This document shows positions 46,468-56,541 of a DNA stretch of 64,000 nt, one piece after another; positions within the stretch are counted from its first letter, which is position 1; each line of letters starts with the position of its first letter. The stretch spans positions 5,580,001 through 5,644,000 of the forward strand of contig NZ_CP108488.1 in the NCBI RefSeq assembly GCF_035987325.1, given 5' to 3'. Below the pieces are notes generated by a model that made no database searches, was not told the DNA's origin, and saw only the letters and a program-made list of their open reading frames with translations. A program made the position numbers and the translations under genes. Origin of the DNA: Streptomyces sp. NBC_01244. Its GTDB lineage: Bacteria > Actinomycetota > Actinomycetes > Streptomycetales > Streptomycetaceae.

Positions 46468-47300
46468 GCGCCCTCGCCGCGGCCGCCACCCTCACCTCCA
46501 CCGGTGAGGCGGCCCAGTTCTGGATCCTCGGCACGATCGCCGTCATCGGCGCGCTGGCCACGATCCTGATGAAGAAGTCCGTGCACAGCGCGCTGAGCCT
46601 GGCCGGGACGATGATCATCCTGGCGGTCTTCTACCTCGCCAACGGGGCGTACTTCCTCGGCATCGTCCAGGTCGTCGTCTACACCGGCGCGATCATGATG
46701 CTCTTCCTCTTCGTCGTCATGCTCGTCGGCGTCACCGCCGCGGACTCGCTGACCGAGACCATCAAGGGACAGCGCTGGCTGGCCGTCCTGTGCGGCCTCG
46801 GCTTCGGCATCCTGCTGATCACCGGCATCGCCAACGCCCGGCTCACCCACTTCAACGGACTCGGCCGGATCAACTCCGGCGGGCACGTCGAGGGCCTGGC
46901 CACGCTGATCTTCACCAAGTACGTGTTCGCCTTCGAGATCACCGGCGCCCTGCTGATCACGGCAGCCGTCGGCGCGATGGTGCTCACCCACCGCGAGCGC
47001 ACCGAGCGGGCCGCCACCCAGCGCGAGCTCGCCGAGCGCCGCGTACGCGAGGGCATCCAGCTCCCGCCGCTGCCCGCACCCGGCGTCTACGCCCGGCACA
47101 ACGCCGTGGACGTCGCGGGCCTGCTGCCGGACGGCACCCCCTCCGAGCTCACCGTCAACCAGACGCTGCGCGCCCGCGGCCAGATCAGGGACGTCTCCGG
47201 CAAGGCCCTGGACGACCTGAAGGCCCTGGAGCAGCGGTCGTCCGAGCGGCTCGGCCGCGACGCCCTCGGCCACGACGCCCGTGAGGAGGCCTCGAAGTGA
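46464..47300 (+). CDS. nuoJ: NADH-quinone oxidoreductase subunit J
   Basis: Membrane subunit with five helices in the first ~180 residues, including [20 protein letters not shown]. The C-terminal ~90 residues are a hydrophilic actinobacterial extension. 278 residues. ATG 46464 overlaps nuoI and the stop overlaps nuoK (GTGA). Confidence 0.94.
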   Translation: MSALAAAATLTSTGEAAQFWILGTIAVIGALATILMKKSVHSALSLAGTMIILAVFYLANGAYFLGIVQVVVYTGAIMMLFLFVVMLVGVTAADSLTETIKGQRWLAVLCGLGFGILLITGIANARLTHFNGLGRINSGGHVEGLATLIFTKYVFAFEITGALLITAAVGAMVLTHRERTERAATQRELAERRVREGIQLPPLPAPGVYARHNAVDVAGLLPDGTPSELTVNQTLRARGQIRDVSGKALDDLKALEQRSSERLGRDALGHDAREEASK

Positions 47301-47596
47301 ACCCGGTCAACTATCTGTACCTGTCCGCGCTGCTGTTCACCATCGGGGCGGCCGGAGTACTGATCCGGAAGAACGCGATCGTGCTGTTCATGTGCGTCGA
47401 GCTCATGCTCAACGCCTGCAACCTCGCCTTCGTGACCTTCTCCCGGATGCACGGCAACCTCGACGGCCAGATCATCGCGTTCTTCACGATGGTCGTCGCC
47501 GCCGCCGAGGTCGTGGTGGGCCTCGCGATCATCGTGTCGCTGTTCCGTACCCGCCACTCGGCCTCGGTCGACGACGCCAGCCTGATGAAGCTGTAA
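47297..47596 (+). CDS. nuoK: NADH-quinone oxidoreductase subunit K
   Basis: A 99-residue three-helix membrane subunit. It has the conserved [13 protein letters not shown] and [13 protein letters not shown], each with a membrane Glu that takes part in proton pumping. GTG 47297 overlaps nuoJ. nuoL follows after 9 bp. Confidence 0.95.
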   Translation: MNPVNYLYLSALLFTIGAAGVLIRKNAIVLFMCVELMLNACNLAFVTFSRMHGNLDGQIIAFFTMVVAAAEVVVGLAIIVSLFRTRHSASVDDASLMKL

Positions 47597-47605
47597 GGGG
47601 TCGCT

Positions 47606-49501
47606 GTGGAGAACATGATCGCGCTGCTGGTAGCAGCGCCCCTGCTCGGAGCGGTGGTGCTGCTCTGCGGCGGCCGCCGTCTCGACAAGACCGGCCACTG
47701 GATCGGCACCCTGCTCGCCGCCGTCTCCTTCGGCATCGGCCTCACCCTCTTCGCCGACATGCTCGGCAAGACCGCCGAGGACCGGACCTTCCACCAGCGG
47801 CTGTTCAGCTGGATCCCGGTGGAGGGCTTCCAGGCCGACGTCGGCTTCCAGCTCGACCAGCTGTCGATGACCTTCGTCCTGCTGATCTCCGGGGTGGGCA
47901 CGCTCATCCACGTGTACTCCATCGGGTACATGGAGCACGACGAGCGCCGCCGCCGCTTCTTCGGCTACCTCAACCTCTTCGTCGCCGCGATGCTGCTCCT
48001 GGTCATCGCCGACAACTACCTCCTGCTGTACGTCGGCTGGGAGGGCGTGGGCCTCGCCTCGTACCTCCTCATCGGCTTCTGGCAGCACAAGCCCAGCGCC
48101 GCCACCGCCGCGAAGAAGGCCTTCCTGGTCAACCGGGTCGGCGACATGGGCCTTTCGATCGCCATCATGCTGATGTTCACCACCTTCGGGACCTTCGCCT
48201 TCGGCCCGGTCCTCGGCTCGGTGTCCGAGGCCGGCGAGGGCAAGTTGACGGCGATCGCCCTGATGCTGCTGCTCGCCGCCTGCGGCAAGTCGGCCCAGGT
48301 GCCGCTGCAGTCCTGGCTCGGCGACGCGATGGAGGGCCCGACCCCGGTCTCGGCCCTCATCCACGCGGCGACCATGGTCACGGCCGGCGTCTACCTGATC
48401 GTCCGCTCGGGCGCCATCTTCAACGGGGCTCCGGACGCGCAGACCGCGGTCGTCGTGGTCGGCGCCGTCACGCTCCTCTTCGGTGCGATCGTCGGTTGCG
48501 CGAAGGACGACATCAAGAAGGCCCTCGCGGGTTCGACGATGTCGCAGATCGGCTACATGATCCTGGCGGCCGGCCTCGGCCCCATCGGGTACGTGTTCGC
48601 GATCATGCACCTGGTCACGCACGGGTTCTTCAAGGCGGGCCTCTTCCTCGGCGCCGGTTCCGTGATGCACGGGATGAACGACGAGGTCGACATGCGCAAG
48701 TACGGCGGCCTGCGGAAGTACATGCCGGTCACCTTCATCACCTTCGGCCTCGGCTACCTCGCCATCATCGGCTTCCCGGGCCTGTCGGGCTTCTTCTCCA
48801 AGGACATGATCATCGAGGCCGCCTTCGCGAAGGGCGGCACCCAGGGCTGGATCCTCGGCGGGGTGACCCTGCTGGGCGCGGCGATCACCGCCTTCTACAT
48901 GACCCGCGTCATGCTCCTCACCTTCTTCGGCGAGAAGCGCTGGCAGCCGGATGCGGAGGGTCACGCCCCCCACCCGCACGAGTCCCCGAAGTCCATGACC
49001 ATCCCGATGATCATCCTGGCCTTCGGCTCGGTCTTCGCGGGCGGGTTCTTCGGGATCGGCGACCGCTTCCTGCACTGGCTGGAGCCCGTCACCGGACACC
49101 AGCACGGACACCCGCCGATCAGCGCGCTGACGGTGACGCTGGCGACCATGGTCGTCCTCGTCATCGGCGTCGCCATCGCCTGGGTGATGTACGGCAGGAA
49201 GCCCGTCCCGGTCATCGCCCCGCGCGGCTCGCTCCTCACCCGGGCGGCCCGACGGGACCTCTACCAGGACGACTTCAACCACGTGGTCCTGGTCCGCGGC
49301 GGGGAGCACCTGACCCGCTCCCTCGTCTACGTCGACCACAGTCTGGTCGACGGCGTGGTCAACGGGACGGCCGCCGGAGTCGGCGGACTGTCGGGCCGGC
49401 TGCGCAAGCTGCAGAACGGCTACGCCCGCAGCTACGCGGTCTCGATGTTCGGGGGCACGGCGATCCTGATCGCCGCGACCCTGCTGATGAGGGCGGTGTG
49501 A
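47606..49501 (+). CDS. nuoL: NADH-quinone oxidoreductase subunit L
   Basis: Antiporter-like proton-pumping subunit with the long lateral helix. The 631-residue protein has [17 protein letters not shown], the conserved [20 protein letters not shown] with the broken-helix Lys/His region, and [22 protein letters not shown] 47606 follows AAGGGG. nuoM follows at 1-bp distance. Confidence 0.95.
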   Translation: MENMIALLVAAPLLGAVVLLCGGRRLDKTGHWIGTLLAAVSFGIGLTLFADMLGKTAEDRTFHQRLFSWIPVEGFQADVGFQLDQLSMTFVLLISGVGTLIHVYSIGYMEHDERRRRFFGYLNLFVAAMLLLVIADNYLLLYVGWEGVGLASYLLIGFWQHKPSAATAAKKAFLVNRVGDMGLSIAIMLMFTTFGTFAFGPVLGSVSEAGEGKLTAIALMLLLAACGKSAQVPLQSWLGDAMEGPTPVSALIHAATMVTAGVYLIVRSGAIFNGAPDAQTAVVVVGAVTLLFGAIVGCAKDDIKKALAGSTMSQIGYMILAAGLGPIGYVFAIMHLVTHGFFKAGLFLGAGSVMHGMNDEVDMRKYGGLRKYMPVTFITFGLGYLAIIGFPGLSGFFSKDMIIEAAFAKGGTQGWILGGVTLLGAAITAFYMTRVMLLTFFGEKRWQPDAEGHAPHPHESPKSMTIPMIILAFGSVFAGGFFGIGDRFLHWLEPVTGHQHGHPPISALTVTLATMVVLVIGVAIAWVMYGRKPVPVIAPRGSLLTRAARRDLYQDDFNHVVLVRGGEHLTRSLVYVDHSLVDGVVNGTAAGVGGLSGRLRKLQNGYARSYAVSMFGGTAILIAATLLMRAV

Positions 49502-49502
49502 G

Positions 49503-51104
49503 ATGAGTTTCCCGCTTCTGACGGTGACGGCCGCGGTCCCCGCGGTCGGTGCGATCCTGACGGCGGCCGTCCCGGCCGCCCGCCGGACCGCCGCCAAATG
49601 GCTCGCCCTGCTCTTCTCGCTGGCGACCCTGGCCCTGGCCGTGCTCGTCGCGGTCCGCTTCGAGCCCGGTGGCGACCGCTACCAGCTCACCGAATCGCGC
49701 TCCTGGATCGCGGACTTCGGCGTCCGCTACGAACTGGGCGTCGACGGCATCGGGGTGGTGCTGATCGCACTCACCGCGCTGCTCATCCCCTTCGTGATCG
49801 CGGCCGGCTGGCACGACGCCGACCCGCTGGAGACGAACTCCTCGCGCTGGCGGCCGACCCAGGGCTTCTTCGCCCTGATCCTGCTGGTCGAGGCGATGGT
49901 GATCATCTCCTTCGAGGCCACCGACGTCTTCCTCTTCTACATCTTCTTCGAAGCCATGCTCATCCCGATGTACTTCCTCATCGGCGGCTTCGGGGACCGG
50001 GCACACGCCGGGTCCGACGAGAACGCGGCCGCGCAGCGCTCGTACGCGGCGGTCAAGTTCCTCCTCTACAACCTGGTCGGCGGCCTGATCATGCTGGCCG
50101 CCGTCATCGGGCTCTACGTGGTCGCCGGGAACTTCTCGCTCCAGGAGATCACCGCCGCCCGCGCGGCGGGCACGCTCGACATGGCGACCAACACCGAACG
50201 GTGGCTGTTCCTCGGCTTCTTCTTCGCCTTCGCGGTGAAGGCCCCGCTCTGGCCGCTGCACACCTGGCTGCCGAACGCGATGGGCGAGGCCACGGCCCCG
50301 GTCGCCGTCCTGATCACCGCCGTCGTCGACAAGGTCGGCACCTTCGCGATGCTCCGCTTCTGCCTCGGACTCTTCCCCGAGGCCAGCAAGTGGGCCACGC
50401 CGGTGATCCTCGTCCTGGCCCTGATCAGCATCGTCTACGGCGCGCTGGTCGCCTGCGGGCAGCGGGACATCAAGCGGCTGGTGGCGTACGCCTCCATCTC
50501 GCACTTCGGCTTCATCATCCTGGGCATCTTCGCGATGACCTCCCAGGGCCAGTCGGGCGCGACGCTCTACATGGTCAACCACGGGCTCTCGACGGCGGCG
50601 CTCATGCTGGTCGCCGGCTTCCTGATCTCGCGGCGCGGCTCCCGGCTCATCGCCGACTACGGCGGCGTGCAGAAGGTGGCCCCGGTCCTGGCCGGCACCT
50701 TCCTGATCGGTGGCCTCGCGACCCTGTCGCTCCCCGGCCTCGCCCCGTTCGTCAGCGAGTTCCTCGTCCTGGTCGGCACCTTCGCCCGGTACCCGGTCGT
50801 CGGCATCATCGCCACCTTCGGCATCGTGCTGGCGGCGCTCTACACGCTGGTCCTCTACCAGCGCACCATGACCGGCCCGGTCAAGGAGGAGGTCCGCACC
50901 ATGCCGGACCTGCGCCTGCGGGAGGTCCTGGTGGTCGCCCCGCTGATCGCGCTGCTGATCGGACTGGGCGTCTACCCGAAGGTCCTGACCGACATCGTCA
51001 ACCCGGCGGTGAAGCACACCATGTCGGACGTGAAGCAGACGGACCCGAAGCCCGAGGTGGCCGTCGAGGCCAAGCACACCAATGACGGGGAGGGGGCGAA
51101 GTGA
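49503..51104 (+). CDS. nuoM: NADH-quinone oxidoreductase subunit M
   Basis: Second antiporter-like subunit, 533 residues. Signatures are FFEAMLIPMYFLIGGFGD, KAPLWPLHTWLPNAMGEA and ASISHFGFIILGIFAM. Its C-terminal ~40 residues are hydrophilic. ATG 49503; stop overlaps nuoN (GTGA). Confidence 0.95.
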   Translation: MSFPLLTVTAAVPAVGAILTAAVPAARRTAAKWLALLFSLATLALAVLVAVRFEPGGDRYQLTESRSWIADFGVRYELGVDGIGVVLIALTALLIPFVIAAGWHDADPLETNSSRWRPTQGFFALILLVEAMVIISFEATDVFLFYIFFEAMLIPMYFLIGGFGDRAHAGSDENAAAQRSYAAVKFLLYNLVGGLIMLAAVIGLYVVAGNFSLQEITAARAAGTLDMATNTERWLFLGFFFAFAVKAPLWPLHTWLPNAMGEATAPVAVLITAVVDKVGTFAMLRFCLGLFPEASKWATPVILVLALISIVYGALVACGQRDIKRLVAYASISHFGFIILGIFAMTSQGQSGATLYMVNHGLSTAALMLVAGFLISRRGSRLIADYGGVQKVAPVLAGTFLIGGLATLSLPGLAPFVSEFLVLVGTFARYPVVGIIATFGIVLAALYTLVLYQRTMTGPVKEEVRTMPDLRLREVLVVAPLIALLIGLGVYPKVLTDIVNPAVKHTMSDVKQTDPKPEVAVEAKHTNDGEGAK

Positions 51105-52762
51105 GCACCCTGACTGCCGCAGCCCAGAACCTGCTGCCGAACCTGGCGGCCGCGGCGCCGATCGACAAGATCCCGGCCCCGCACATCGAGTACGCCCAGC
51201 TGTCGCCCACGCTCATCGTGCTGGGCGCGGCCATCATCGGAGTCCTCGTAGAGGCCTTCGTACCGCGCAAGGCCCGTTACTACACGCAGGTGTTCCTCGC
51301 AGTCGCCGCGCTGGCCTCGGCCTTCGCGGCGGTCGTCGCACTCGCCGCCGGCGGGTACGGCAGCTCCAAGGCTCACATCGCGGCCATGGGCGCCATCGCC
51401 GTCGACGGCCCGGCGCTCTTCCTGCAGGGCACCATCATCCTGGCCTCGGTCGTGGCGATCTTCACCTTCGCCGAGCGGCGCCTGGACCCGGCCGCCCACG
51501 GCAACCGGGTGGACTCCTTCGCCGCACAGGCGGCGTCCGTACCGGGCAGCGAGAGCGAGAAGGAAGCCGTCAAGGCGGGCTTCGCCACCACCGAGGTCTT
51601 CCCGCTCGCACTGTTCGCGGTCGCCGGGATGCTGATCTTCCCCGCGGCCAACGACCTGCTGACGCTGTTCGTGGCCCTGGAGGTCTTCTCCCTCCCGCTG
51701 TACCTGCTCTGCGCCCTCGCCCGCCGCCAGCGGCTGATGTCGCAGGAGGCGGCCGTCAAGTACTTCCTGCTCGGCGCCTTCTCCTCCGCCTTCCTCCTCT
51801 TCGGCATCGCGCTCGTCTACGGGTACGCGGGCTCGGTCTCCTACGCGGCGATCGCGGAGGTCGTCGACGGCACCGTGGCGAACATCGACCCGGCGCTCGC
51901 CGACACCATGGGCAACGACGCGCTGCTGCTGATCGGCGGCGCGCTGATCCTCATGGGCCTGCTCTTCAAGGTCGGCGCGGTCCCCTTCCACATGTGGACC
52001 CCGGACGTCTACCAGGGCGCCCCCACCCCGGTCACCGGCTTCATGGCGGCGGCGACGAAGGTGGCCGCCTTCGGCGCCCTCCTGCGACTGCTGTACGTGG
52101 TGCTGCCCGGCCTGCGCTGGGACTGGCGGCCGGTCATGTGGGGCGTCGCGATCGTCACGATGCTGGCGGGAGCCGTCATCGCGGTCACCCAGACCGACGT
52201 CAAGCGGCTCCTCGCCTACTCCTCGATCGCGCACGCCGGCTTCATCCTGGCCGGTGTGATCGCCACCTCGGCGGAGGGCGTCCAGTCCGTCCTCTTCTAC
52301 CTGGGCGCGTACTCCTTCGTGACGATCGGCGCCTTCGCGGTGGTCACGCTGGTGCGCGACGCGGGCGGCGAGGCCACGCACCTGTCCAAGTGGGCGGGGC
52401 TGGGCCGTCGTTCTCCGTTGACGGCGGCGGTCTTCGCGGTGTTCCTGCTCGCCTTCGCGGGCATCCCGCTGACCTCCGGCTTCTCCGGCAAGTTCGCCGT
52501 CTTCAAGGCGGCGGCGGAGGGCGGCGCGGGAGCGCTGGTCGTGGTCGGTGTCATCTCGTCCGCGATCGCCGCGTTCTTCTACATCCGGGTGATCGTCCTG
52601 ATGTTCTTCAGCGAACCGAAGGCGGACGGCCCCACGGTCGCCGTCCCGTCCCCGCTGACGATGACGACGATCGCGGTCGGCGTCGCCGTCACGGTGGTGC
52701 TGGGCGTGGCCCCGCAGTACTTCCTGGACCTGGCGGGGAGTGCGAGCACGTTCGTGCGCTGA
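51101..52762 (+). CDS. nuoN: NADH-quinone oxidoreductase subunit N
   Basis: Third antiporter-like subunit and last gene of the operon, 553 residues. It has VGAVPFHMWTPDVYQGAPTP and LLAYSSIAHAGFILAGVIA. An insert near residues 125-160 (AAQAASVPGSESEKEAVKA) separates early helices. GTG 51101. A terminator follows at 52782. Confidence 0.95.
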   Translation: MSTLTAAAQNLLPNLAAAAPIDKIPAPHIEYAQLSPTLIVLGAAIIGVLVEAFVPRKARYYTQVFLAVAALASAFAAVVALAAGGYGSSKAHIAAMGAIAVDGPALFLQGTIILASVVAIFTFAERRLDPAAHGNRVDSFAAQAASVPGSESEKEAVKAGFATTEVFPLALFAVAGMLIFPAANDLLTLFVALEVFSLPLYLLCALARRQRLMSQEAAVKYFLLGAFSSAFLLFGIALVYGYAGSVSYAAIAEVVDGTVANIDPALADTMGNDALLLIGGALILMGLLFKVGAVPFHMWTPDVYQGAPTPVTGFMAAATKVAAFGALLRLLYVVLPGLRWDWRPVMWGVAIVTMLAGAVIAVTQTDVKRLLAYSSIAHAGFILAGVIATSAEGVQSVLFYLGAYSFVTIGAFAVVTLVRDAGGEATHLSKWAGLGRRSPLTAAVFAVFLLAFAGIPLTSGFSGKFAVFKAAAEGGAGALVVVGVISSAIAAFFYIRVIVLMFFSEPKADGPTVAVPSPLTMTTIAVGVAVTVVLGVAPQYFLDLAGSASTFVR

Positions 52763-52781
52763 CCGTACGCGGTACGGCCTG

Positions 52782-52813
52782 GGGCCCGGCTTCCCTTCGA
52801 GGGGGCCGGGCCC
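52782..52813 (+). terminator. Terminator of the nuo operon
   Basis: gggcccggc (52782-52790) pairs with gccgggccc (52805-52813) around a 14-nt loop, followed by ttccctttgcc. It lies 20 bp after the nuoN stop and before the stop of the convergent secreted-protein gene. Confidence 0.78.
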
Positions 52814-52830
52814 TTCCCTTTGCCGTGCGC

Positions 52831-53433
52831 TCAGTGGGGGTGGGGTGCGGGGGTGCTGGTTTTCGGGCAGGTCAGGGCGGGGTTCCAGTTGTGGAAGCGG
52901 CCCGCCGGATTGTCCTCGTACGCCCACATGTGCAGGTCGTAGTGCTTGGGCATGCCCGTCCAGTGGCCCGGCATCGGCCCGTCGAAGGGCAGGCCGAACA
53001 TGCTCGGCCGGTCGTCGGTGGTCTTCAGGTCCTGGTCCCGGTCGGTGGACATCCACTCCACCGTCTGGAGCTTGCGGCGACCGTTCTCGTCCTTCTCGGT
53101 GCTGTAGAGCAGGGCGGTCGGCTTGGCCGGGTCCGTCGAACCCCAGTTGGCCTGTTTCACGTAGTGGTAGCCCATGGTGCCGACCCCGAACGGGTTGGTC
53201 ATGCACTCCGTGCCGTGCGGCACGTACCCGTCCTTGAGGGCCTGCCGCTCGTCCACGTACTTGGCCGTCACCCGGATCGCCGTGGCCATGTCGCGCATGG
53301 CCTGCGCGTTCCTCGGGTCGGGAGCGGGGCCTTCGACGCCGTGGGCCGGGACGGCGGTGGTGACGGTGGCGGCCAGGCCGAGGGATATGGCGGCCGCGCA
53401 GGTCAGGAAGGCCTTGCGGGGACGGAGAGGCAT
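52831..53433 (-). CDS. Hypothetical secreted protein
   Basis: A 200-residue exported protein, family not recognised with certainty. Signal sequence AFLTCAAAISLGLAATVT with cleavage near AHG. The mature part has conserved-looking DGYVPHGTECMTNPFGVGTM, YHYVKQANWGS and LHMWAYEDNPAGRFHNWNP. Two cysteines (ECMTN and LTCPK) could pair. ATG 53433 is used; the upstream open frame lies in a repeat and is not coding. It converges on nuoN. Confidence 0.72.
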   Translation of the reverse strand: MPLRPRKAFLTCAAAISLGLAATVTTAVPAHGVEGPAPDPRNAQAMRDMATAIRVTAKYVDERQALKDGYVPHGTECMTNPFGVGTMGYHYVKQANWGSTDPAKPTALLYSTEKDENGRRKLQTVEWMSTDRDQDLKTTDDRPSMFGLPFDGPMPGHWTGMPKHYDLHMWAYEDNPAGRFHNWNPALTCPKTSTPAPHPH

Positions 53434-53540
53434 CGGGACTCCTGCCGTTCGGGGGCTTTCGACCACCATCCCGGCGCGGTGGCGCGGCTGCACGTGGCGG
53501 GGCTCCGAACGGGGGGTCCGGGGACCGGTCCCCGGGCCCC

Positions 53541-53938
53541 TGCGCCTCAAACGCCGGCGGGGCTGGGTTGTGGTCGGGGCTCGGGGGCTGCGGGTGGGTC
53601 GGTGCCGGGGGCGGGGTGGGGTGTCGGCCTGGACTGCATGATTTAGGCGCCCTGTGTACTTCTTCGACAGTTGTGGGGTGTGCCTGCGCCACACATCACG
53701 CTTTACGTCCCGGCCAACACCCCACCCCGCCCCCGTCCCCGCCCCGGGCCGCAAGCCTCCGACCCCGACCGGGAAATTCAGCCGTCCGGCGTTTGAGGAC
53801 CGGGGTCTGGGGCGGAGCCCCAGGGGGTCCGGGCGCAGCCCGGGACCCGCCTTCAGCCCGTCCGGCGTTTGAGGACCGGGTCAGGGCCGGGCCCTGGGAA
53901 CGGTGGAAGGGCGGGTAGGGGACTTCGCCCCGCGCGGT
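53541..53938. repeat. Large intergenic repeat (copy 2)
   Basis: Same family as 29455-29745. A 42-bp stretch starting ggggtctggggcggagcc (from about 53802) is identical to one near 29602. The left part has gcctcaaacgccggcgg (53544-53560) facing gtccggcgtttgagg later, and the right end carries gaacggtggaagggcgggta as in copy 1. Here the outer 33-bp arm is present only on the right. It fills the gap between the secreted protein and the HEAT gene. No ORF within it is supported. Confidence 0.78.
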
Positions 53939-53967
53939 GGCACACCCGCAGCCGGGTCGGGGCGCAG

Positions 53968-55038
53968 CTAAACGCGGGTGGCGTACGCGCGGACGTCCGC
54001 GTCGGGGTCGGAGGCGGCCGAGGCCAGGGCCGCCACGGCGGACGGGTCGGGGCGGAGCGCGCGCAGCGAGAGCACCGCGGCCTTGCGGACGTCCGCGTTC
54101 GGGTCGGACAGCGCGAGGGACAGGGGCGGCACCGCCACCCCGGCCGGGGCCGAGGACAGGCCGGTGGCGGCTCCGGCGCGGACCTGCCACGCCGGGTCGG
54201 CGAGGGAGGAGACGGCCCGCGCCGCGTGGCCGCCGGTCAAGGCCACCGCCGCCAGCGCCGCCGCCCGGACCAGTGGGTCGGGGTCCGACAGGAGCGGGGC
54301 CAGGGCGGAGCCCGCCCGCAGGGTGCCCAGGGCCTTGGCGACGGCGACCCGGACCTCCCGGGAGGTGTCCCCGGCGGCCGGAGCCAGCGCAGCCTCCGCG
54401 TCCACCGAGACCAGCGCCCGGACGGCCTGGATGCGGACGTCCACGTCGGCGTCGCGAAGGGACCGCTCGTACAGTTCGGGCTCCCCGAGCCGCAGGACCC
54501 GTAGGGCTTCGAGCGCCGCCGAGCGGACCGCCGGATCCGGCACCGCGAGGCCCGCCCGCAGGGCCGCGCCCAGTTCGGGGTCGGGCGTGAGCACCTCCAG
54601 CAGTTCGCGCAGCGCGGCCGCCGCGGCCGCGCGGACCGCCGGGTCGGGGTCAGCGAGCCGCGCCCCGAGGGCGGGGCCGGCGCCCGCGGGGACGGTTTCG
54701 CCGAGCACCGCCACCGCCGTGGCGCGGACCGCCGGGTCGGGGTCGTCCAGGTAGGGGAGGAGGGCGTGCAGGTCCGGGGCCTCCTCCGCGAGGGAGAGGA
54801 GTTCCAGGATCCGGGGTGAGCCCGGCTCGGATCCGGTGTCCCGGCCGGCCGACGAGGGTGCCGCCGCCCGGGCCTCGCCGCCCGCCAGGGCCACGCCGAC
54901 CAGCTCGACCTCGCCCAGGTGCCGGGAGGGCCCGCCCGTCGGGGTGAACTCCGGGACCGGCACCAGGTAGGGGTCGACCGGGCGCGCCGTGAACTCCATC
55001 GCCCCCCAAGGGGACTTGCGCAGGTCCAGGTGGTGCAT
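53968..55038 (-). CDS. HEAT-repeat protein
   Basis: A 356-residue protein with about eight HEAT/PBS-lyase-type repeats from residue ~90 on, each ~31 residues with the theme DPDPAVRAAAVAAL. The N-terminal ~70 residues form a separate segment (SPWGAMEFTARPVDPYLVPV). HEAT proteins are scaffolds; no enzymatic motif is seen. ATG 55038 lies 138 bp downstream of the fumarylacetoacetase stop on the same strand, with a terminator between. So independent transcription is likely. Confidence 0.8.
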   Translation of the reverse strand: MHHLDLRKSPWGAMEFTARPVDPYLVPVPEFTPTGGPSRHLGEVELVGVALAGGEARAAAPSSAGRDTGSEPGSPRILELLSLAEEAPDLHALLPYLDDPDPAVRATAVAVLGETVPAGAGPALGARLADPDPAVRAAAAAALRELLEVLTPDPELGAALRAGLAVPDPAVRSAALEALRVLRLGEPELYERSLRDADVDVRIQAVRALVSVDAEAALAPAAGDTSREVRVAVAKALGTLRAGSALAPLLSDPDPLVRAAALAAVALTGGHAARAVSSLADPAWQVRAGAATGLSSAPAGVAVPPLSLALSDPNADVRKAAVLSLRALRPDPSAVAALASAASDPDADVRAYATRV

Positions 55039-55117
55039 ACCGACGGGGCCGGGCCGGTGGTGTTGCCGCAGTGTTGCGCCACCCGCGGGTGCCGGCGTAC
55101 GGCTATGACCTGCGCAA

Positions 55118-55153
55118 ACGGCGGGGCGGCGGAAAGATCCGCCACCCCGCCGT
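55118..55153 (-). terminator. Terminator of fumarylacetoacetase
   Basis: acggcggggcggcgga (55118-55133) pairs with tccgccaccccgccgt (55138-55153) with one mismatch and a 4-nt loop. It lies 24 bp downstream of the minus-strand fumarylacetoacetase stop. Confidence 0.78.
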
Positions 55154-55176
55154 CAGCCGCCGTCCCGAGATGCGGA

Positions 55177-56400
55177 CTAGCGGGTGCCCACGATGCGGCC
55201 GGTGACCTCGCCGAGGCCGACGCGGGTGCCGTCGGCGCCCGGCGCCCACGCGGTGAGGGTGACGGTGTCCCCGTCCTCCAGGAAGGTGCGCTTGCCGTCG
55301 GCGAGCTCGATGGCGTCGCGGCCGTTCCAGGTGAGCTCCAGCAGCGAGCCGCGCTGGTCGGTCTCCGGGCCGCTGACGGTGCCCGAGCCGTACACGTCGC
55401 CGGTGCGCAGGGAGGCGCCGTTGACGGTCATGTGGGCGAGCTGCTGGGCGGCGGTCCAGTACATCGAGGCGAACGGCGGCCGGGCCACCTCCTGCCCGTT
55501 GATGGACACGGTGATGCGCAGGTCGAAGCCGCCGGGGCGGTCGGCGCCGGAGTCCTCGAGGTAGGGCAGGAGCGGGAAGTCCCGCGCGGGCGGGGCGACC
55601 CGGGCCGCGTCCAGGGCCTCCAGCGGGGTGACCCAGGCGGAGACGGAGGTGGCGAAGGACTTGCCGAGGAAGGGGCCGAGCGGCACGTACTCCCAGGCCT
55701 GGATGTCGCGCGCGGACCAGTCGTTGAGCAGGAACAGCCCGAAGACGTGCTCCTCGAAGTCGCAGAGGGCCACCGGACGGCCCTGCTCCGAGGGAGTGCC
55801 GACGACGAAGCCGACCTCGGCCTCGATGTCGAGCTTCACGGACGGCCCGAAGACGGGCGCCGGGTCGGCGGGCGCCTTGCGCTGGCCGGAGGGCCGTACG
55901 ACGTCGGTCCCGGACACGACGATCGTCCCGGCGCGGCCGTGGTAACCGATGGGCAGGTGCTTCCAGTTGGGGGTCAGTGCGTCCCCGTCCGGCCGGAACA
56001 TCCTGCCGACGTTCGTCGCGTGGTGCTCGCTCGCGTAGAAGTCGACGTAGTCGGCGACCTCGTACGGGAGGTGCAGGACGGCCTCCTCCAGCGGCAGCAG
56101 GTGCGGCTCCACGGAGGGGCGGTGGCCGGGGTCGGTGACCCAGGCGGTCAGCGCGCGCCGTACGTCCTTCCAGGCGGTGCGGCCCGCGGCGAGCAGCGGA
56201 TTGAGCGAGGGCTGCCCGAGCAGTCCGGCGTACGGGGATCCGAGCGCGGCCGCGGCCGCCCCGGCGTCGAGCACGTACCCGCCGATGCGGACACCGATCC
56301 GGCGCCGCTCCTCCCCGGCGGTGGAGAACACGCCGTAGGGGAGGTTGTGCGGCCCGAACGGGTCGCCCTCGGGCACATCGAGGGGGCTCTGCTGGGGCAT
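55177..56400 (-). CDS. fahA: Fumarylacetoacetase
   Basis: Last step of tyrosine/homogentisate breakdown: splits fumarylacetoacetate into fumarate and acetoacetate. The 407-residue protein has the N-terminal FAH domain (FGPHNLPYGVFS) and the catalytic domain with DFYASEHHATNVGRMFR, LDIEAEVGFVVG (metal-binding Glu pair) and LFLLNDWSARDIQAWEY. ATG 56400 follows a plausible site. The other tyrosine-catabolism genes are not in the window. It is divergent from the HAD gene. Confidence 0.93.
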   Translation of the reverse strand: MPQQSPLDVPEGDPFGPHNLPYGVFSTAGEERRRIGVRIGGYVLDAGAAAAALGSPYAGLLGQPSLNPLLAAGRTAWKDVRRALTAWVTDPGHRPSVEPHLLPLEEAVLHLPYEVADYVDFYASEHHATNVGRMFRPDGDALTPNWKHLPIGYHGRAGTIVVSGTDVVRPSGQRKAPADPAPVFGPSVKLDIEAEVGFVVGTPSEQGRPVALCDFEEHVFGLFLLNDWSARDIQAWEYVPLGPFLGKSFATSVSAWVTPLEALDAARVAPPARDFPLLPYLEDSGADRPGGFDLRITVSINGQEVARPPFASMYWTAAQQLAHMTVNGASLRTGDVYGSGTVSGPETDQRGSLLELTWNGRDAIELADGKRTFLEDGDTVTLTAWAPGADGTRVGLGEVTGRIVGTR

Positions 56401-56541
56401 GGGGTGCTGCCTCGCTTTCGACGCGGCCCGGGGGTGTCCCGGGAGCTGCTTGACAGGTTAAGGGGCTGGTGGGGCGTGCGGGAGGCCGGATTCGGGCACT
56501 ATTTGTAAGATTTGTCCGGGGAGGTCCGTATCCTTGGACGC

